Source: CAVUOA01 sp963742955
Lineage (GTDB): Bacteria; Bacteroidota; Ignavibacteria; Tepidaquicellales; OLB5
Assembly: GCA_963742955.1 (NCBI GenBank)
Contig: CAVUOA010000008.1
Location: forward strand, 1,674,001-1,738,000
Reading direction: 5' to 3'
DNA length: 64,000 nt
Below are positions 17,238 to 26,160 of the stretch, piece after piece. Below the pieces are notes generated by a model, which saw nothing but the letters and a program-made list of their open reading frames with translations, was not told the DNA's origin and did no database searches. Within the stretch, counting starts at the first letter, position 1, and every line of letters begins with the position of its first letter. The translations under genes and the position numbers were made by a program.

Positions 17238-17267
17238 ACCCCGCCCCCTCCGCGAAGGAGAGAGGTG
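17238..17267. repeat. Degenerate CCCCTCC-type palindrome
   Basis: CCGCCCCCTCC, GCGA, AGGAGAGAGGTG: a worn relative of the 11521 repeat, placed just after the terminator and before the Kelch gene. Confidence 0.5.
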
Positions 17268-17340
17268 AATATTCGTGTCCTTTCTTGCATAGCCGATTAA
17301 TAATAATTTTATTAATTTGAATTCGATTTAAAATTCTGAT

Positions 17341-18717
17341 ATGAAGAAATATCCTTTAATAGTCTTTTTCCTGCTGTTTTCTGCTGTTTGTTTCAGCCAA
17401 ACAAATGATATTTTCATAAAACCACCATATACCACCACAAGCGGACACTGGTTGTTTAACCAGCTGTATGATTCAATCGCCGGAAACTGGAGCCGGATTG
17501 CCCCGCTTCACGGCCCTTATTTTGGTTCATCTTCGTATTATTTGAGTGACATCGGCAAGGTCTTTATTTGCGGCGGTATTGACAGTTCGGGATATATTTC
17601 TGACAGTTGTTATTTCTACAATATTCAAACAAATTCTTATGAACCCAAAACCCCACTGCCTTTAGGCAGGTACCTGGGTAAGCTGGTAAGGGTTAAAGAT
17701 TCTCTATATCTTGTAGGCTCAGTGGGTTCAGATTTTTATCTACCTGATGGGGCATTTTATAAATATGATATACATAACAATTCATGGACTGCAAGAACGC
17801 CGGTGACAGGTCCCACTGTTCACGAAATGGCAGCTGTTGTCTGGAGAGACAGCCTGATAATAACTATTGGCGGGTCTACAGATGCATTTGGAGGGGCAAC
17901 AAACCTGGTGCGGGTTTATGACCCAAGGCTTGACACATGGAGAACATTAGCAGGGATTACAAATGTATTTCCGATTTATATTACATCTGCTCAGGCTGAA
18001 AGCATTGGAAACGATATTGTTGTTGTTGGAGGTTATAATAACACAGGTTCACTTAATAAAGTATACAAGGGTTATACTAATTCTGCTGACCTTGATTCAT
18101 TGAACTGGCTGGAAGACACCATCTCAACTCCTTTTAACACAGGTGTATATAGAATAGCAGGCAGCCGGTACGGAAATTCAATGATTTTCGGCCCTGCTCT
18201 CAGCGGAACAGAATGTATAAACCAGATATGGAGCTATAATGTTAGTGACGGTCTTTGGACGAAATTTGTACCAAATTCCATCGATACTGCATCAAGAACT
18301 TCTTTGGCGCTTAGGATTACAGCGGATTCGATGTTCTTTTATCTGTTTGGCGGTATAACGAGAGATTCAAATTATCATTTTATAAATAAATCGGAAAGGT
18401 TTGCAACTCTAAACCCGCTAATCGGCATATCCGGAATCAGCAGTCCTGTACCGGATAAATTTATTCTCGGGCAGAATTATCCGAACCCGTTTAACCCAGG
18501 TACTGCAATAAAATATTCACTTCCCAAAAGTGAATTTGTAACCCTTATAGTTTATGATATTTTGGGACGGGTGGCAGCAGTTCTTGTTAATGAATATAAA
18601 AAAGCCGGAACTTATTCTGTGAATTTCAATGCACAGAATTTATCAAGTGGGGTTTATTTTTATGTACTGTCTTCAGAATCTTTCAAAGATGCTAAAAAAA
18701 TGGTTCTTCTGAAGTAA
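17341..18717 (+). CDS. Kelch-repeat secreted protein with T9SS C-terminal domain
   Basis: The 458-residue protein starts with a signal peptide (MKKYPLIVFFLLFSAVCFSQ). About five to six Kelch-type blades follow, recognisable by paired glycines and spaced Tyr/Trp: KVFICGGID, SYEPKTPLPLGRY, SLYLVGSVG, SWTARTPV, SLIITIGGSTDAFGG, DTWRTLAG, DIVVVGGYNN. The end is a T9SS domain, QNYPNPFNPGTAIKYSLP to AKKMVLLK. It is predicted to be exported and surface-bound; the ligand is unknown. It is probably its own transcription unit, after the terminator at 17201 and before the one at 18731. Confidence 0.85.
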   Translation: MKKYPLIVFFLLFSAVCFSQTNDIFIKPPYTTTSGHWLFNQLYDSIAGNWSRIAPLHGPYFGSSSYYLSDIGKVFICGGIDSSGYISDSCYFYNIQTNSYEPKTPLPLGRYLGKLVRVKDSLYLVGSVGSDFYLPDGAFYKYDIHNNSWTARTPVTGPTVHEMAAVVWRDSLIITIGGSTDAFGGATNLVRVYDPRLDTWRTLAGITNVFPIYITSAQAESIGNDIVVVGGYNNTGSLNKVYKGYTNSADLDSLNWLEDTISTPFNTGVYRIAGSRYGNSMIFGPALSGTECINQIWSYNVSDGLWTKFVPNSIDTASRTSLALRITADSMFFYLFGGITRDSNYHFINKSERFATLNPLIGISGISSPVPDKFILGQNYPNPFNPGTAIKYSLPKSEFVTLIVYDILGRVAAVLVNEYKKAGTYSVNFNAQNLSSGVYFYVLSSESFKDAKKMVLLK

Positions 18718-18730
18718 TTATTTTCGAAAT

Positions 18731-18767
18731 AAAGAAAAGCCGGGGTTTCAAGCTCCGGCTTTTCTTT
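18731..18767. terminator. Bidirectional intrinsic terminator
   Basis: AAAGAAAAGCCGG pairs with CCGGCTTTTCTTT. The A-rich and T-rich flanks are part of the stem, so it works on both strands. It lies between the convergent Kelch gene and the M20 gene. Confidence 0.88.
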
Positions 18768-18780
18768 ATTACGTAATTTT

Positions 18781-19956
18781 TCAAAATTGGCTTAAATAAT
18801 TCCAGGCAAGGTAAGCCATAAATCCGGCGCCTGTTTTCAAAGCGGATTCATCTATATTTATTCCGGGAGTATGCAAATCACTTGTATTTCCAACACCAAT
18901 ATTGTAGAAAGTCCCCGGTATTTTCTTTAAGTAAAAAGCAAAATCCTCCGCTCCCATAAAACTTTCAGCTTTGAAAACGTTTTTGCTGCCTGCATACTCT
19001 TTAGCTGAAGATTCAGCGAATTCCGTTATTTTTTCATCATTCACAAGTTCGGGATACCCGGGTGAAATTTCAAATTTATATTTGGCACCTGCCGATGCAG
19101 TAATTCCTTTAAGTGTTCTATCTATAAGGTTAAGTGATTTTTTCCTGAGCTTCTCATTTAAAGTTCTTATGGTTCCCGCCATTTTTACTTCGGAGGGAAT
19201 AATGTTTGTTGCCGTGCCGCCTTCGATTTTCCCGATTGTAATTACAATAGGGTCGTACGGGTTTGTATTTCTCGATACAATTGTTTGAAGTGCTAATATT
19301 ACCTGGGAAGCTGTAACTATCGGGTCAATTGTTACGTTTGGTTTAGCTCCATGGCCAGATTTTCCGGTAATAGTAATATATAATTCATCCTGCGAAGCCA
19401 TCATGACTCCGGGATAAAAGCCAAATCTTCCTGATGGCTTATTTACAATAATATGCTGTCCGAAAATAGCATCAACTTTCGGGTTTTCAAGTACACCGTG
19501 TTTAATAAGCACCGAAGCCCCGCCCGGATTTTTTTCTTCCGCAGGCTGGAATATAAATTTTACTTTTCCGTTAAGCTCGTTCTTTAATTCCGATAAAATA
19601 AGCAATGCCCCGTAAAGCATCGCAGAATGCGCATCGTGTCCGCAGGCGTGCATGACACCGGGGTTCTTCGATGAAAACGCTAAACCGGTATCTTCAAGTA
19701 TAGGGAGCGCGTCAATATCAGCGCGAAGCGCTGCGCATTTATGGCCTGATTTTCCGTTTAACAAGGCAGTAACTCCGGTTTCAGCTATTCCTTTCACACT
19801 GTCAGGCTTTGCGGATTTTACCTTATTGTAAATTAGTTTAGATGTTTCAAATTCTTTAAATGAAAGCTCGGGGTTCCGGTGAATCTGCCTTCTTAGGCTG
19901 ATTATATCCTTAAAATATTTTTCTGAAAGCTCGCTTATTTTCTTTTTTACATCCAT
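18781..19956 (-). CDS. M20-family metal-dependent amidohydrolase
   Basis: The 391-residue protein belongs to the M20D group (N-acyl-amino acid / IAA-amino acid hydrolases), cytosolic enzymes splitting an acyl or amino-acid amide with two metal ions. Motifs: HRNPELSF near residue 25, MHACGHDAHSAM near 100 (His/Asp ligands), FQPAEEKNPGGA near 136 (Glu pair), the dimerisation domain with GKSGHGA near 190 and FMGAEDFAFY near 335. It is the last gene of the minus-strand polysaccharide block, seven bases after the Wzi-like gene. Whether it acts on an acylated sugar or on peptides cannot be told. Confidence 0.87.
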   Translation of the reverse strand: MDVKKKISELSEKYFKDIISLRRQIHRNPELSFKEFETSKLIYNKVKSAKPDSVKGIAETGVTALLNGKSGHKCAALRADIDALPILEDTGLAFSSKNPGVMHACGHDAHSAMLYGALLILSELKNELNGKVKFIFQPAEEKNPGGASVLIKHGVLENPKVDAIFGQHIIVNKPSGRFGFYPGVMMASQDELYITITGKSGHGAKPNVTIDPIVTASQVILALQTIVSRNTNPYDPIVITIGKIEGGTATNIIPSEVKMAGTIRTLNEKLRKKSLNLIDRTLKGITASAGAKYKFEISPGYPELVNDEKITEFAESSAKEYAGSKNVFKAESFMGAEDFAFYLKKIPGTFYNIGVGNTSDLHTPGINIDESALKTGAGFMAYLAWNYLSQF

Positions 19957-19962
19957 ATCCTG

Positions 19963-21663
19963 TTAATAATCAACCTTAAATGTTCCCCAGAAAATGTTAT
20001 CGGAAATCGTTCTGTTTTCATCAATGTAATTAAATGACCTGTTCTGGTATTTTATAGAAAAATAATATTGTCTTATAGGCTGCCAGGTAAGCTCAGCAAT
20101 TATTATGTTCCTGTCAACACGCAAACCCTGCAGAAATATATTTGGAATTAAGAAATCTCCTTCGCCTCGAAGTATATTAGAACCGACGTTAGTAACAATC
20201 CCGCCCGTGCTATCGGTAACGTTCATCCCCGAACGCTGGTGTTTGAAAGTTACCGTGATATTAAGCCTGCTGTTTAAATCGTATGACAGTCTCACAGCAT
20301 GTTCATCCGAATTAGGGTTAAGAGCCGCACCGATAGGCTGGTTCCAGTTAGTATAGGAGTTATTAACTTCCCTGTGTGAATAAACAAAAGGGTCAATTCT
20401 TGTTACTTCATAAGTCAGGTTCAGATTTTTCAGTGTGAATGCATCCTGCCAGCTTAAACCTGCCTGGAAACCGAATTTATTATCATTTCCGGTTACATCC
20501 GATTTGCCCAGTGTTGCAAAATTCAGGTCATCTATAAGCCATGTGCCCTGAAGTGAAAGCTTCTTTACAGGGAAAAACTGCGCATCTATTGCAATCAAAG
20601 TATTGTTTGTATTTTTTCCCGGAAGTTCTGTATTTAAGTCGGCGGAAGTCAGAAAAGCGAGCGGGTTAAGGAATGCAATGTTAATAGGCACATTGCTGTA
20701 AATAAGCATTTCATTAAAACCCAATTTCATAAAATTGTTAAACAACGGTCCTATTTCAACTCTGTGAAAGACCATGTATTTTGATTCAAGCTGTTTACCT
20801 GTTGAATCGCTTCCTACTATGCTTGAGTGCAGGAAAGTGTATTTAATTTTCTTGTACGATAAATCGAACTTTATGAAATCAAACGGAGCCGAGTTGAGAT
20901 TGGATATTACCAGCTTATCGATAAATCCTGTACCGTAGCTTAAAGCCTCTCTTCCTATTGTTAAGCCAAGCCAGTCCGATGCGGGCGCATACCTGATGTA
21001 GCCTTCAAAGGAGTCGTAGCTCTTGCTTCCTTCGCTTACAAACTTCCGTGTTGAAGCAAGTATAGGATTGAATTCTGCGGCAAAAAGCGCGTCCTGCTGC
21101 GTTCCGCCTATTCTTGCGCCGTTGGAGAGCCGTAAATAATATCCTACTGAGTTAAACAATGTACCTCTTATTCTTGTCCCTAAGCTTGCCAGAACCACAT
21201 GGGACTTGCCGAGTGAATCACCGTTTGCGCCAACGTAGTTCAGTTCAGCCGTTGCATCCCAGAAAAACGATGAATTACTGTCCGCTTTGGCATACAGGTA
21301 CTTTTGTTTCCGGTTGCTGAAAATCTCGCTGAACTTGAAGCCTGAGAAGAACGAAGATGAGCTTTTCAGGCTTTGCTTAATATCATATTCAAACTCAATT
21401 GAATAATCGTCAAGGAACTGTTTATCGGTTCTTGACAGCTTGCCCGATTTGCTTCTTATTTCAACAAGGTATTTTGCAATTTCTCTGCGCGATACAGGTT
21501 TCATAGAAGATGAATAGCTGTCTATAACCTTATTTGTGAGCATTCTGTCAAGAAAACCGTATACGCTGTGCGAAACGGGAACAAGCTCAACCTGCGCTTT
21601 GAGGGATGCGGAAAACAAAAGCATGGAAAATAAAATACCGAGGCAGTATTTATTTATTCTCAT
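19963..21663 (-). CDS. Wzi-like outer-membrane capsule assembly protein
   Basis: The 566-residue protein has a signal peptide (about 1-23, LKAQ), a helical N-terminal stretch with SRREIAKYLVEIR, then an alternating-strand beta-barrel region. Wzi-type landmarks are GYIRYAPASDWLGLTIGRE, YGTGFIDKLVISNLNSAPFDFIKF and PLAFLTSADLN; the chain ends in an aromatic barrel strand (FWGTFKVDY). Wzi is an outer-membrane barrel with lectin activity that anchors capsule. The location at the end of a polysaccharide operon supports this. Similarity is at family level only, so the exact glycan-binding role is inferred. Confidence 0.7.
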   Translation of the reverse strand: MRINKYCLGILFSMLLFSASLKAQVELVPVSHSVYGFLDRMLTNKVIDSYSSSMKPVSRREIAKYLVEIRSKSGKLSRTDKQFLDDYSIEFEYDIKQSLKSSSSFFSGFKFSEIFSNRKQKYLYAKADSNSSFFWDATAELNYVGANGDSLGKSHVVLASLGTRIRGTLFNSVGYYLRLSNGARIGGTQQDALFAAEFNPILASTRKFVSEGSKSYDSFEGYIRYAPASDWLGLTIGREALSYGTGFIDKLVISNLNSAPFDFIKFDLSYKKIKYTFLHSSIVGSDSTGKQLESKYMVFHRVEIGPLFNNFMKLGFNEMLIYSNVPINIAFLNPLAFLTSADLNTELPGKNTNNTLIAIDAQFFPVKKLSLQGTWLIDDLNFATLGKSDVTGNDNKFGFQAGLSWQDAFTLKNLNLTYEVTRIDPFVYSHREVNNSYTNWNQPIGAALNPNSDEHAVRLSYDLNSRLNITVTFKHQRSGMNVTDSTGGIVTNVGSNILRGEGDFLIPNIFLQGLRVDRNIIIAELTWQPIRQYYFSIKYQNRSFNYIDENRTISDNIFWGTFKVDY

Positions 21664-21711
21664 AGTTAGTTATATTATTTTTTAAAACTCTATATAGTAC
21701 GGAATGAATGA

Positions 21712-22281
21712 TTATTGTATATCTTTCATTCTTTCTCTAAGCTCGAGTATAACGTAATGAAATATTATTGAATGAATACTTTCCGAAGTGCACATGTCAT
21801 CTAAAACGACATTTACCGAATGGTGAGAAATTTTTTTCAGCTTTCCCCCGTCAAATCCCGTAATCCCCAGAGTAATTAAACCATTGTTATTAGCCCACTC
21901 AACTGCTTTAATAATATTGGGACTGTTTCCCGAACCGCTGATTGAGATAAGCAGGTCTCCTTTAGAGCCAAATGTTCTAAGCTGCTGCTCAAACACGCTG
22001 TCATATCCTTCATCATTGCCCTGTGCTGTAATAAACGGCAGGTTATCGGTAAGGCTCAGCGCTTTAAGCCGCTTTGTTTGTGCTGCATTTTTACGTGTAC
22101 CTTTGGCTAAATCCTGGGCTAAGTGTGATGCGTTGGCAGCGCTTCCTCCGTTGCCTATAACAAATACAAACCGGTCATTTTTATAAGCATCAAGCAGTAA
22201 TTCCATGAATTTTTCAATTTCGTCATGGTCCAGTGTATCGAGTGAAGAGGTTACCGTTTTCTTATATGCGTTAAAATCCAT
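21712..22281 (-). CDS. SIS-domain sugar-phosphate isomerase, GmhA-like
   Basis: The 189-residue, single SIS-domain protein resembles GmhA, which isomerises sedoheptulose 7-phosphate to D-glycero-D-manno-heptose 7-phosphate. Motifs: VFVIGNGGSAANASHLAQDLAKG near residue 40 and LLISISGSGNSPNIIKAVEWA near 110, the two sugar-phosphate binding loops. The nearby heptose-7-phosphate kinase gene strongly supports this substrate. It lies between the SDR and Wzi-like genes in the same operon. A DiaA-like regulatory role is the alternative and is less likely here. Confidence 0.8.
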   Translation of the reverse strand: MDFNAYKKTVTSSLDTLDHDEIEKFMELLLDAYKNDRFVFVIGNGGSAANASHLAQDLAKGTRKNAAQTKRLKALSLTDNLPFITAQGNDEGYDSVFEQQLRTFGSKGDLLISISGSGNSPNIIKAVEWANNNGLITLGITGFDGGKLKKISHHSVNVVLDDMCTSESIHSIIFHYVILELRERMKDIQ

Positions 22282-22350
22282 ATCTTAAGATTGATTAAAA
22301 AACGAAGTTAAGTGAAAAAATCCTATCCCACAATGAAATTATGAGGAATT

Positions 22351-23472
22351 TTAATTTTTTGAAGCTGATTTTCTGACAACGTTCAAATTTTTCATTACTT
22401 TTTCTGAATAATCAAGAATATCATCAATATCAGTTTGCGATTTAAGGTATTGAACGTATTCTTTCACACTATCGGCTGCATTCCGTTTTGGAGCCCATCC
22501 AAGCGATTTCAGCTTTGTTATATCCGAGCATGCATTGCGTGTATCTCCGAAACGGTACTCACCGGTAATTCTTGCTTTTACATTTTCCTTACCGAATTCT
22601 TTTGCTACAATACCGGCAAATTCCTTAACCGAATATGCTTTTCCCCCCCCGACACAGTAAGCCTGGTAATTTGTTCTTTCATCCTCTAAAGCCAGCATGT
22701 TTGCATCAACTACATCGTGTACATTTACAAAATCTCTCATCATCATTCCGTCTTCATAAACAACAGGCGGCTTATCGAAGTAATAACTCAGTGAAAATAT
22801 CCTGCATGCGCCGCTGTACATATTATAAAATGACTGTCGTGAGCCCTGAACAATAGAATACCTTAAAGCTGTGCTTGGAATATTATACCTTTCACCGAAA
22901 TTAAGAGCCATAAGCTCCTGTGAATACTTTGAAATTGCATACTGGTTCGGCGGAGAAGCATAGGTCTCCGGTGTCCACTGCCATTGAAGAACTTTTCCAT
23001 CCTCATCAAGGAAATTCCATATACCGCTATCCAGCTGCTGGTTGGTTCTTCTTTTGGGATAATATAATTTTCCCGCTTCTGATTTATAAATACCTTCACC
23101 ATTTACAAATTGAGATGATGCAACAACAATTTTTTTCATCTTAAGATTTTTTTCTACTGCAATCTCATACAGTAGGGCAGTACCAACCGAATTTACATGA
23201 AAGAAAGTAGAGAAATCAGGCAGGTAGTCCTGGTATGCAGCAAAATGGAATACGTATTCTACATCTTTAAGGGCTTTTTCAACAGTATCTTTATCTCTGA
23301 CATCACCCAATATGAATTCCGCTTCTTTGGGCAAATATGAAGGCTTTCCTTTCAGATGAACAGGTTTCTGAAGGTTATCGAGTATTCTGACATCATATCC
23401 TGATTTTAACAGCCTATCGGCTGTATGAGAACCTATAAAACCGGCTCCCCCCGTAACTAGAACTAATGACAT
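22351..23472 (-). CDS. NAD-dependent epimerase/dehydratase (extended SDR)
   Basis: The 373-residue protein is an extended short-chain dehydrogenase acting on a nucleotide sugar. It shows the Rossmann motif VTGGAGFIGSHTAD at residue 7, the NAD-binding DVRDKD and FHFAAYQD, the catalytic-Ser region VASSQFVNGEG, and YAISK (YxxxK) near residue 187. An insertion around 130-175 is longer than in GalE. Its place between the heptose kinase and GmhA-like genes suggests a heptose or linked sugar substrate, but this is inference; the exact reaction (epimerase or 4,6-dehydratase) is open. Confidence 0.8.
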   Translation of the reverse strand: MSLVLVTGGAGFIGSHTADRLLKSGYDVRILDNLQKPVHLKGKPSYLPKEAEFILGDVRDKDTVEKALKDVEYVFHFAAYQDYLPDFSTFFHVNSVGTALLYEIAVEKNLKMKKIVVASSQFVNGEGIYKSEAGKLYYPKRRTNQQLDSGIWNFLDEDGKVLQWQWTPETYASPPNQYAISKYSQELMALNFGERYNIPSTALRYSIVQGSRQSFYNMYSGACRIFSLSYYFDKPPVVYEDGMMMRDFVNVHDVVDANMLALEDERTNYQAYCVGGGKAYSVKEFAGIVAKEFGKENVKARITGEYRFGDTRNACSDITKLKSLGWAPKRNAADSVKEYVQYLKSQTDIDDILDYSEKVMKNLNVVRKSASKN

Positions 23473-23497
23473 ATAGATATTGAAAAATTATGATAAG

Positions 23498-24487
23498 TTA
23501 CTTTATTTCGTACCTGCTCTGGTTAAATATAATTCTGCTTCCGAATTTCTCCAGCAGAAATGGAAGCTCGCGGTACTCTCTCATTGCTTCGCGGAGCTTG
23601 TCTTGTTTATTTCTTTCACAGTATACGAGTAGGAAGCCTCCTCCTCCTGCCCCCGAAATTTTTGCTCCGTTTGCACCCCCTTCCATTGCCGTTTTATGCA
23701 TCCGGTCTATTTCCGGATTTGAAACGTTTGATGCCAGTTTTTTCTTCAGCTCCCAGTTTTCTTTGAGATAATCTCCGATTTTATTAATATCAAGCTCCAT
23801 AAGCGAATCAAACGATTTCAGGGCAAGCTCTTTTATTTTGTGGTGAAACTCAATAGTTTTATTTACGTTCTTGTTTTGTTCATCCAGTATAGCAGATGCT
23901 TTCCGCGTAACATTTGTAAAAAACAGCTGGAGATTAGAGCCAAGCTTTCTTTTATGTTCGGTATCAATGCTAACGTCGAGTACTTCTACAGAATTATCGC
24001 GTTTAAATACAAATTTTTTCAATCCGCCGTAAGCGGCAATATACTGGTCTTGTTTGCCGATAGGTCTTTTGAGGATATCGATTTCAATTTCGCATGCTTC
24101 ACGGGCAAGCTGTTCAGATGTAACTAATATACCCTGGTACTGGTAAAATGCATTAAGCAGTCCGACAGTCAAGCTGCTTGAAGAACCCAGGCCTGAGCCT
24201 TCGGAGGGTATATCGGCAAGCATCATAACCTCAAAGCCCTTTTTTAATCCTGTTTTAGCAGCTGCTTCTCTAACTAAGTCATGCTGGATTTCATCTATAT
24301 TATGAACGATTTCTTTTTGGGAATAATCAACATAAATCAGGTCATCAAACCGTTCTTTAACAATTACATATAAATATTTATCTATAGCGGTGCTGATTAC
24401 AGCTCCTTCATGGTCAAGATAATAGCCCGGGAGGTCGGTTCCTCCGCCTGAAAGGCTGATTCGTAACGGTGTTTCTGAAATTATCAT
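23498..24487 (-). CDS. hddA: GHMP kinase, D-glycero-alpha-D-manno-heptose 7-phosphate kinase-like
   Basis: The 329-residue GHMP-family kinase matches HddA, which phosphorylates heptose 7-phosphate at O-1 in the GDP-heptose route. Motifs: ISETPLRISLSGGGTDLPGYY at the N-terminus, the ATP loop IPSEGSGLGSSSSLTV near 95, KRPIGKQDQYIAAYGG near 140 and the C-terminal KISGAGGGGFLLVY near 280. It lies between the acyltransferase and SDR genes with gaps of 6 and 25 bases. The GmhA-like gene two genes on supplies its substrate. HddC (guanylyltransferase) and GmhB are not in the window. A related sugar 1-kinase is the alternative. Confidence 0.82.
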   Translation of the reverse strand: MIISETPLRISLSGGGTDLPGYYLDHEGAVISTAIDKYLYVIVKERFDDLIYVDYSQKEIVHNIDEIQHDLVREAAAKTGLKKGFEVMMLADIPSEGSGLGSSSSLTVGLLNAFYQYQGILVTSEQLAREACEIEIDILKRPIGKQDQYIAAYGGLKKFVFKRDNSVEVLDVSIDTEHKRKLGSNLQLFFTNVTRKASAILDEQNKNVNKTIEFHHKIKELALKSFDSLMELDINKIGDYLKENWELKKKLASNVSNPEIDRMHKTAMEGGANGAKISGAGGGGFLLVYCERNKQDKLREAMREYRELPFLLEKFGSRIIFNQSRYEIK

Positions 24488-24493
24488 ATTTAT

Positions 24494-25084
24494 TTATAAT
24501 TCGGCAACGCACTCGGGCGATTTATCCGAAGCTTTTATATATTTATATTTATTTCCGCCGCTGTCAAAAGCAAAGCCGTCTATGTTAAACTCAAGTTTCT
24601 CGCCTGTCTTGCCAATCCAGTGCCTGAATTTTGCAGGATTTCCGACAACAAGGGCAAAATCAGGTATGTCTTTTGTTACAACCGCACCTGCGCCTACCAT
24701 GCAGTATCTTCCGATTGTTGTGCCGCAAACAATGGTAGCATTTGCGCCAATACTTGCGCCCTGTTTGAAAAGGGTTCTTATGTTTTCTCTGTGGTATGCT
24801 TTGCTGCGCGGGTAAAGGTCATTTGTCAGCACGCAGTGCGGTCCAAGAAAGACGTCATCCTCGATTGTAATTCCGTCCCAAATCGAAATACCGTTTTTAA
24901 CAGTAACCCTGTTTCCTATAACAACGTCATTTTCAACGAAAGTATAATCGCATAAATTGCAGTCTTTTCCTATTTGTGCACCTTTAAGAATATGAACAAA
25001 TGCCCATATTCTTGTGTCTTTACCGATATTTACCGATTCACAGATTGCCGAAGGATGAACGAAATATTTTTTTGTCTCTTCCAA
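24494..25084 (-). CDS. Left-handed beta-helix acyltransferase (WbpD/QdtC-like)
   Basis: The 196-residue protein is a hexapeptide-repeat acyltransferase: VNIGKDTRIWAFVHILKGAQIGKDC, VIGNRVTVKNGISIWDGITIEDDVFLG by repeat, the catalytic-type H in LGPHCVLTND, and the terminal VVGNPAKFRHWIG cap. Such enzymes N-acetylate an amino group on a nucleotide sugar. Lying directly after a WbpB-type dehydrogenase and near a WbpE-type aminotransferase, it fits WbpD (UDP-3-amino-GlcNAcA acetyltransferase). A dTDP-3-aminohexose acyltransferase is the alternative. It is eight bases from the upstream gene. Confidence 0.82.
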   Translation of the reverse strand: MEETKKYFVHPSAICESVNIGKDTRIWAFVHILKGAQIGKDCNLCDYTFVENDVVIGNRVTVKNGISIWDGITIEDDVFLGPHCVLTNDLYPRSKAYHRENIRTLFKQGASIGANATIVCGTTIGRYCMVGAGAVVTKDIPDFALVVGNPAKFRHWIGKTGEKLEFNIDGFAFDSGGNKYKYIKASDKSPECVAEL

Positions 25085-25092
25085 TAATTATT

Positions 25093-26160
25093 TTATATAT
25101 TTTTATTGAACGATTCAGTCGAGGTTTCCAATAGTTTCACAACCTGCATACCGATTTCCCCGCTATTAATAAGAGGCATATTATATAATATAGAGTCAAC
25201 AAACTCCTGGCATTCCATTCTTAGCGGTTCATGCTGTTCAAGCTGTATAATTTGAATTTCTCCGGTTGAATAACCAAGCTTAGATGAATCGGCGGCATTA
25301 GCTTTTAAACGGTTATCAATACCTTTACCGTAGAGTTTTACTTTGCCGTCGAGTGCGAGCATTTCGTCATAGATAATTGTACCCTCTGTTCCGAAAATCT
25401 GCATGAGCCTCACTTTATTTGATGAAAGCCAGCTCAGGTGAATATGTGCAGTTATACCGCTTTTGAAGTTCAGGTCTATATGCGCGTTGTTTATAAGTTT
25501 TTTCTTTTTTTGACCTGCTGCGGTCTTTTTCTTGATGTTAAAGCCGTTAAAAGGATACTCGTTTCTGCAGCAATTTACTTTCCATGGTACTTCATCCAGT
25601 ATATGAAGAATAATTGAAAAATCATGAGGCCCGAGGTCCCAGATTACATCTACTTCAGTTTCAGGGGGACCCAGGTTTATTCTTGTCGATGTTATATGAA
25701 GGATTTCACCGATGACTTTTGATTTAAGCATTGATTTTATCTTTCTTACTGCGGGTGCAAACTGAAATACGTGCCCTACAGCAAGTTTCTTTTTCAGCTT
25801 TTTTGCGGTTATGACAAGAGATTCTGCATCATCCGAATTGAGCGTCAGTGGTTTTTCCACAAAAACATGTTTGCCGAAAAACATAGCTTCTTCGGCAATA
25901 TCTTTATGGGTACTAACGGGTGTTGCGATACAAATTGCCTGGATGTTTTTATCTTTTAAAATGTCCCGGTAATTTTTAGTCGTTTCGATGAAAGGGAATT
26001 CCTTCTTAATGAATTCAAGCCTGCCCGGTTTTATATCGCTTGCCTTTTTAACTTTACAGTTAGTTAAGCTTGCAAAATTCCTTATGAGTTTTGGCCCCCA
26101 GTACCCGCATCCTATAATTCCGATGTTTAATGATTTTTCTTTTCCTTTTTTAATAATCAG
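25093..26160 (-). CDS. Gfo/Idh/MocA oxidoreductase (WbpB-like), non-canonical start
   Basis: An NAD-dependent sugar oxidoreductase of about 355 residues. The Rossmann motif NIGIIGCGYWGPKLIRNF, then CIATPVSTHKDIAEEAM, then the catalytic-Lys segment HVFVEKPLTLN, GPHDFSIILHILDE and the C-terminal dimer sheet are all in one frame. The first ATG in frame is at 25884, inside the domain, and would delete the NAD fold. No ATG, GTG or TTG exists upstream back to the frame's stop. The likely start is CTG at 26160 or ATT at 26157 or 26154, just behind an AAGGAGG at 26164-26170. The start overlaps the TGA of the sugar transferase gene. Context suggests oxidation at C-3 of UDP-GlcNAcA. Confidence 0.82.
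   Translation of the reverse strand: MIIKKGKEKSLNIGIIGCGYWGPKLIRNFASLTNCKVKKASDIKPGRLEFIKKEFPFIETTKNYRDILKDKNIQAICIATPVSTHKDIAEEAMFFGKHVFVEKPLTLNSDDAESLVITAKKLKKKLAVGHVFQFAPAVRKIKSMLKSKVIGEILHITSTRINLGPPETEVDVIWDLGPHDFSIILHILDEVPWKVNCCRNEYPFNGFNIKKKTAAGQKKKKLINNAHIDLNFKSGITAHIHLSWLSSNKVRLMQIFGTEGTIIYDEMLALDGKVKLYGKGIDNRLKANAADSSKLGYSTGEIQIIQLEQHEPLRMECQEFVDSILYNMPLINSGEIGMQVVKLLETSTESFNKNI

Noticed and set aside
25093..25884. Short 263-residue version of the Gfo/Idh oxidoreductase starting at the first ATG
   Set aside because: It would lack the whole NAD-binding domain, which is present in frame upstream behind a strong ribosome site.
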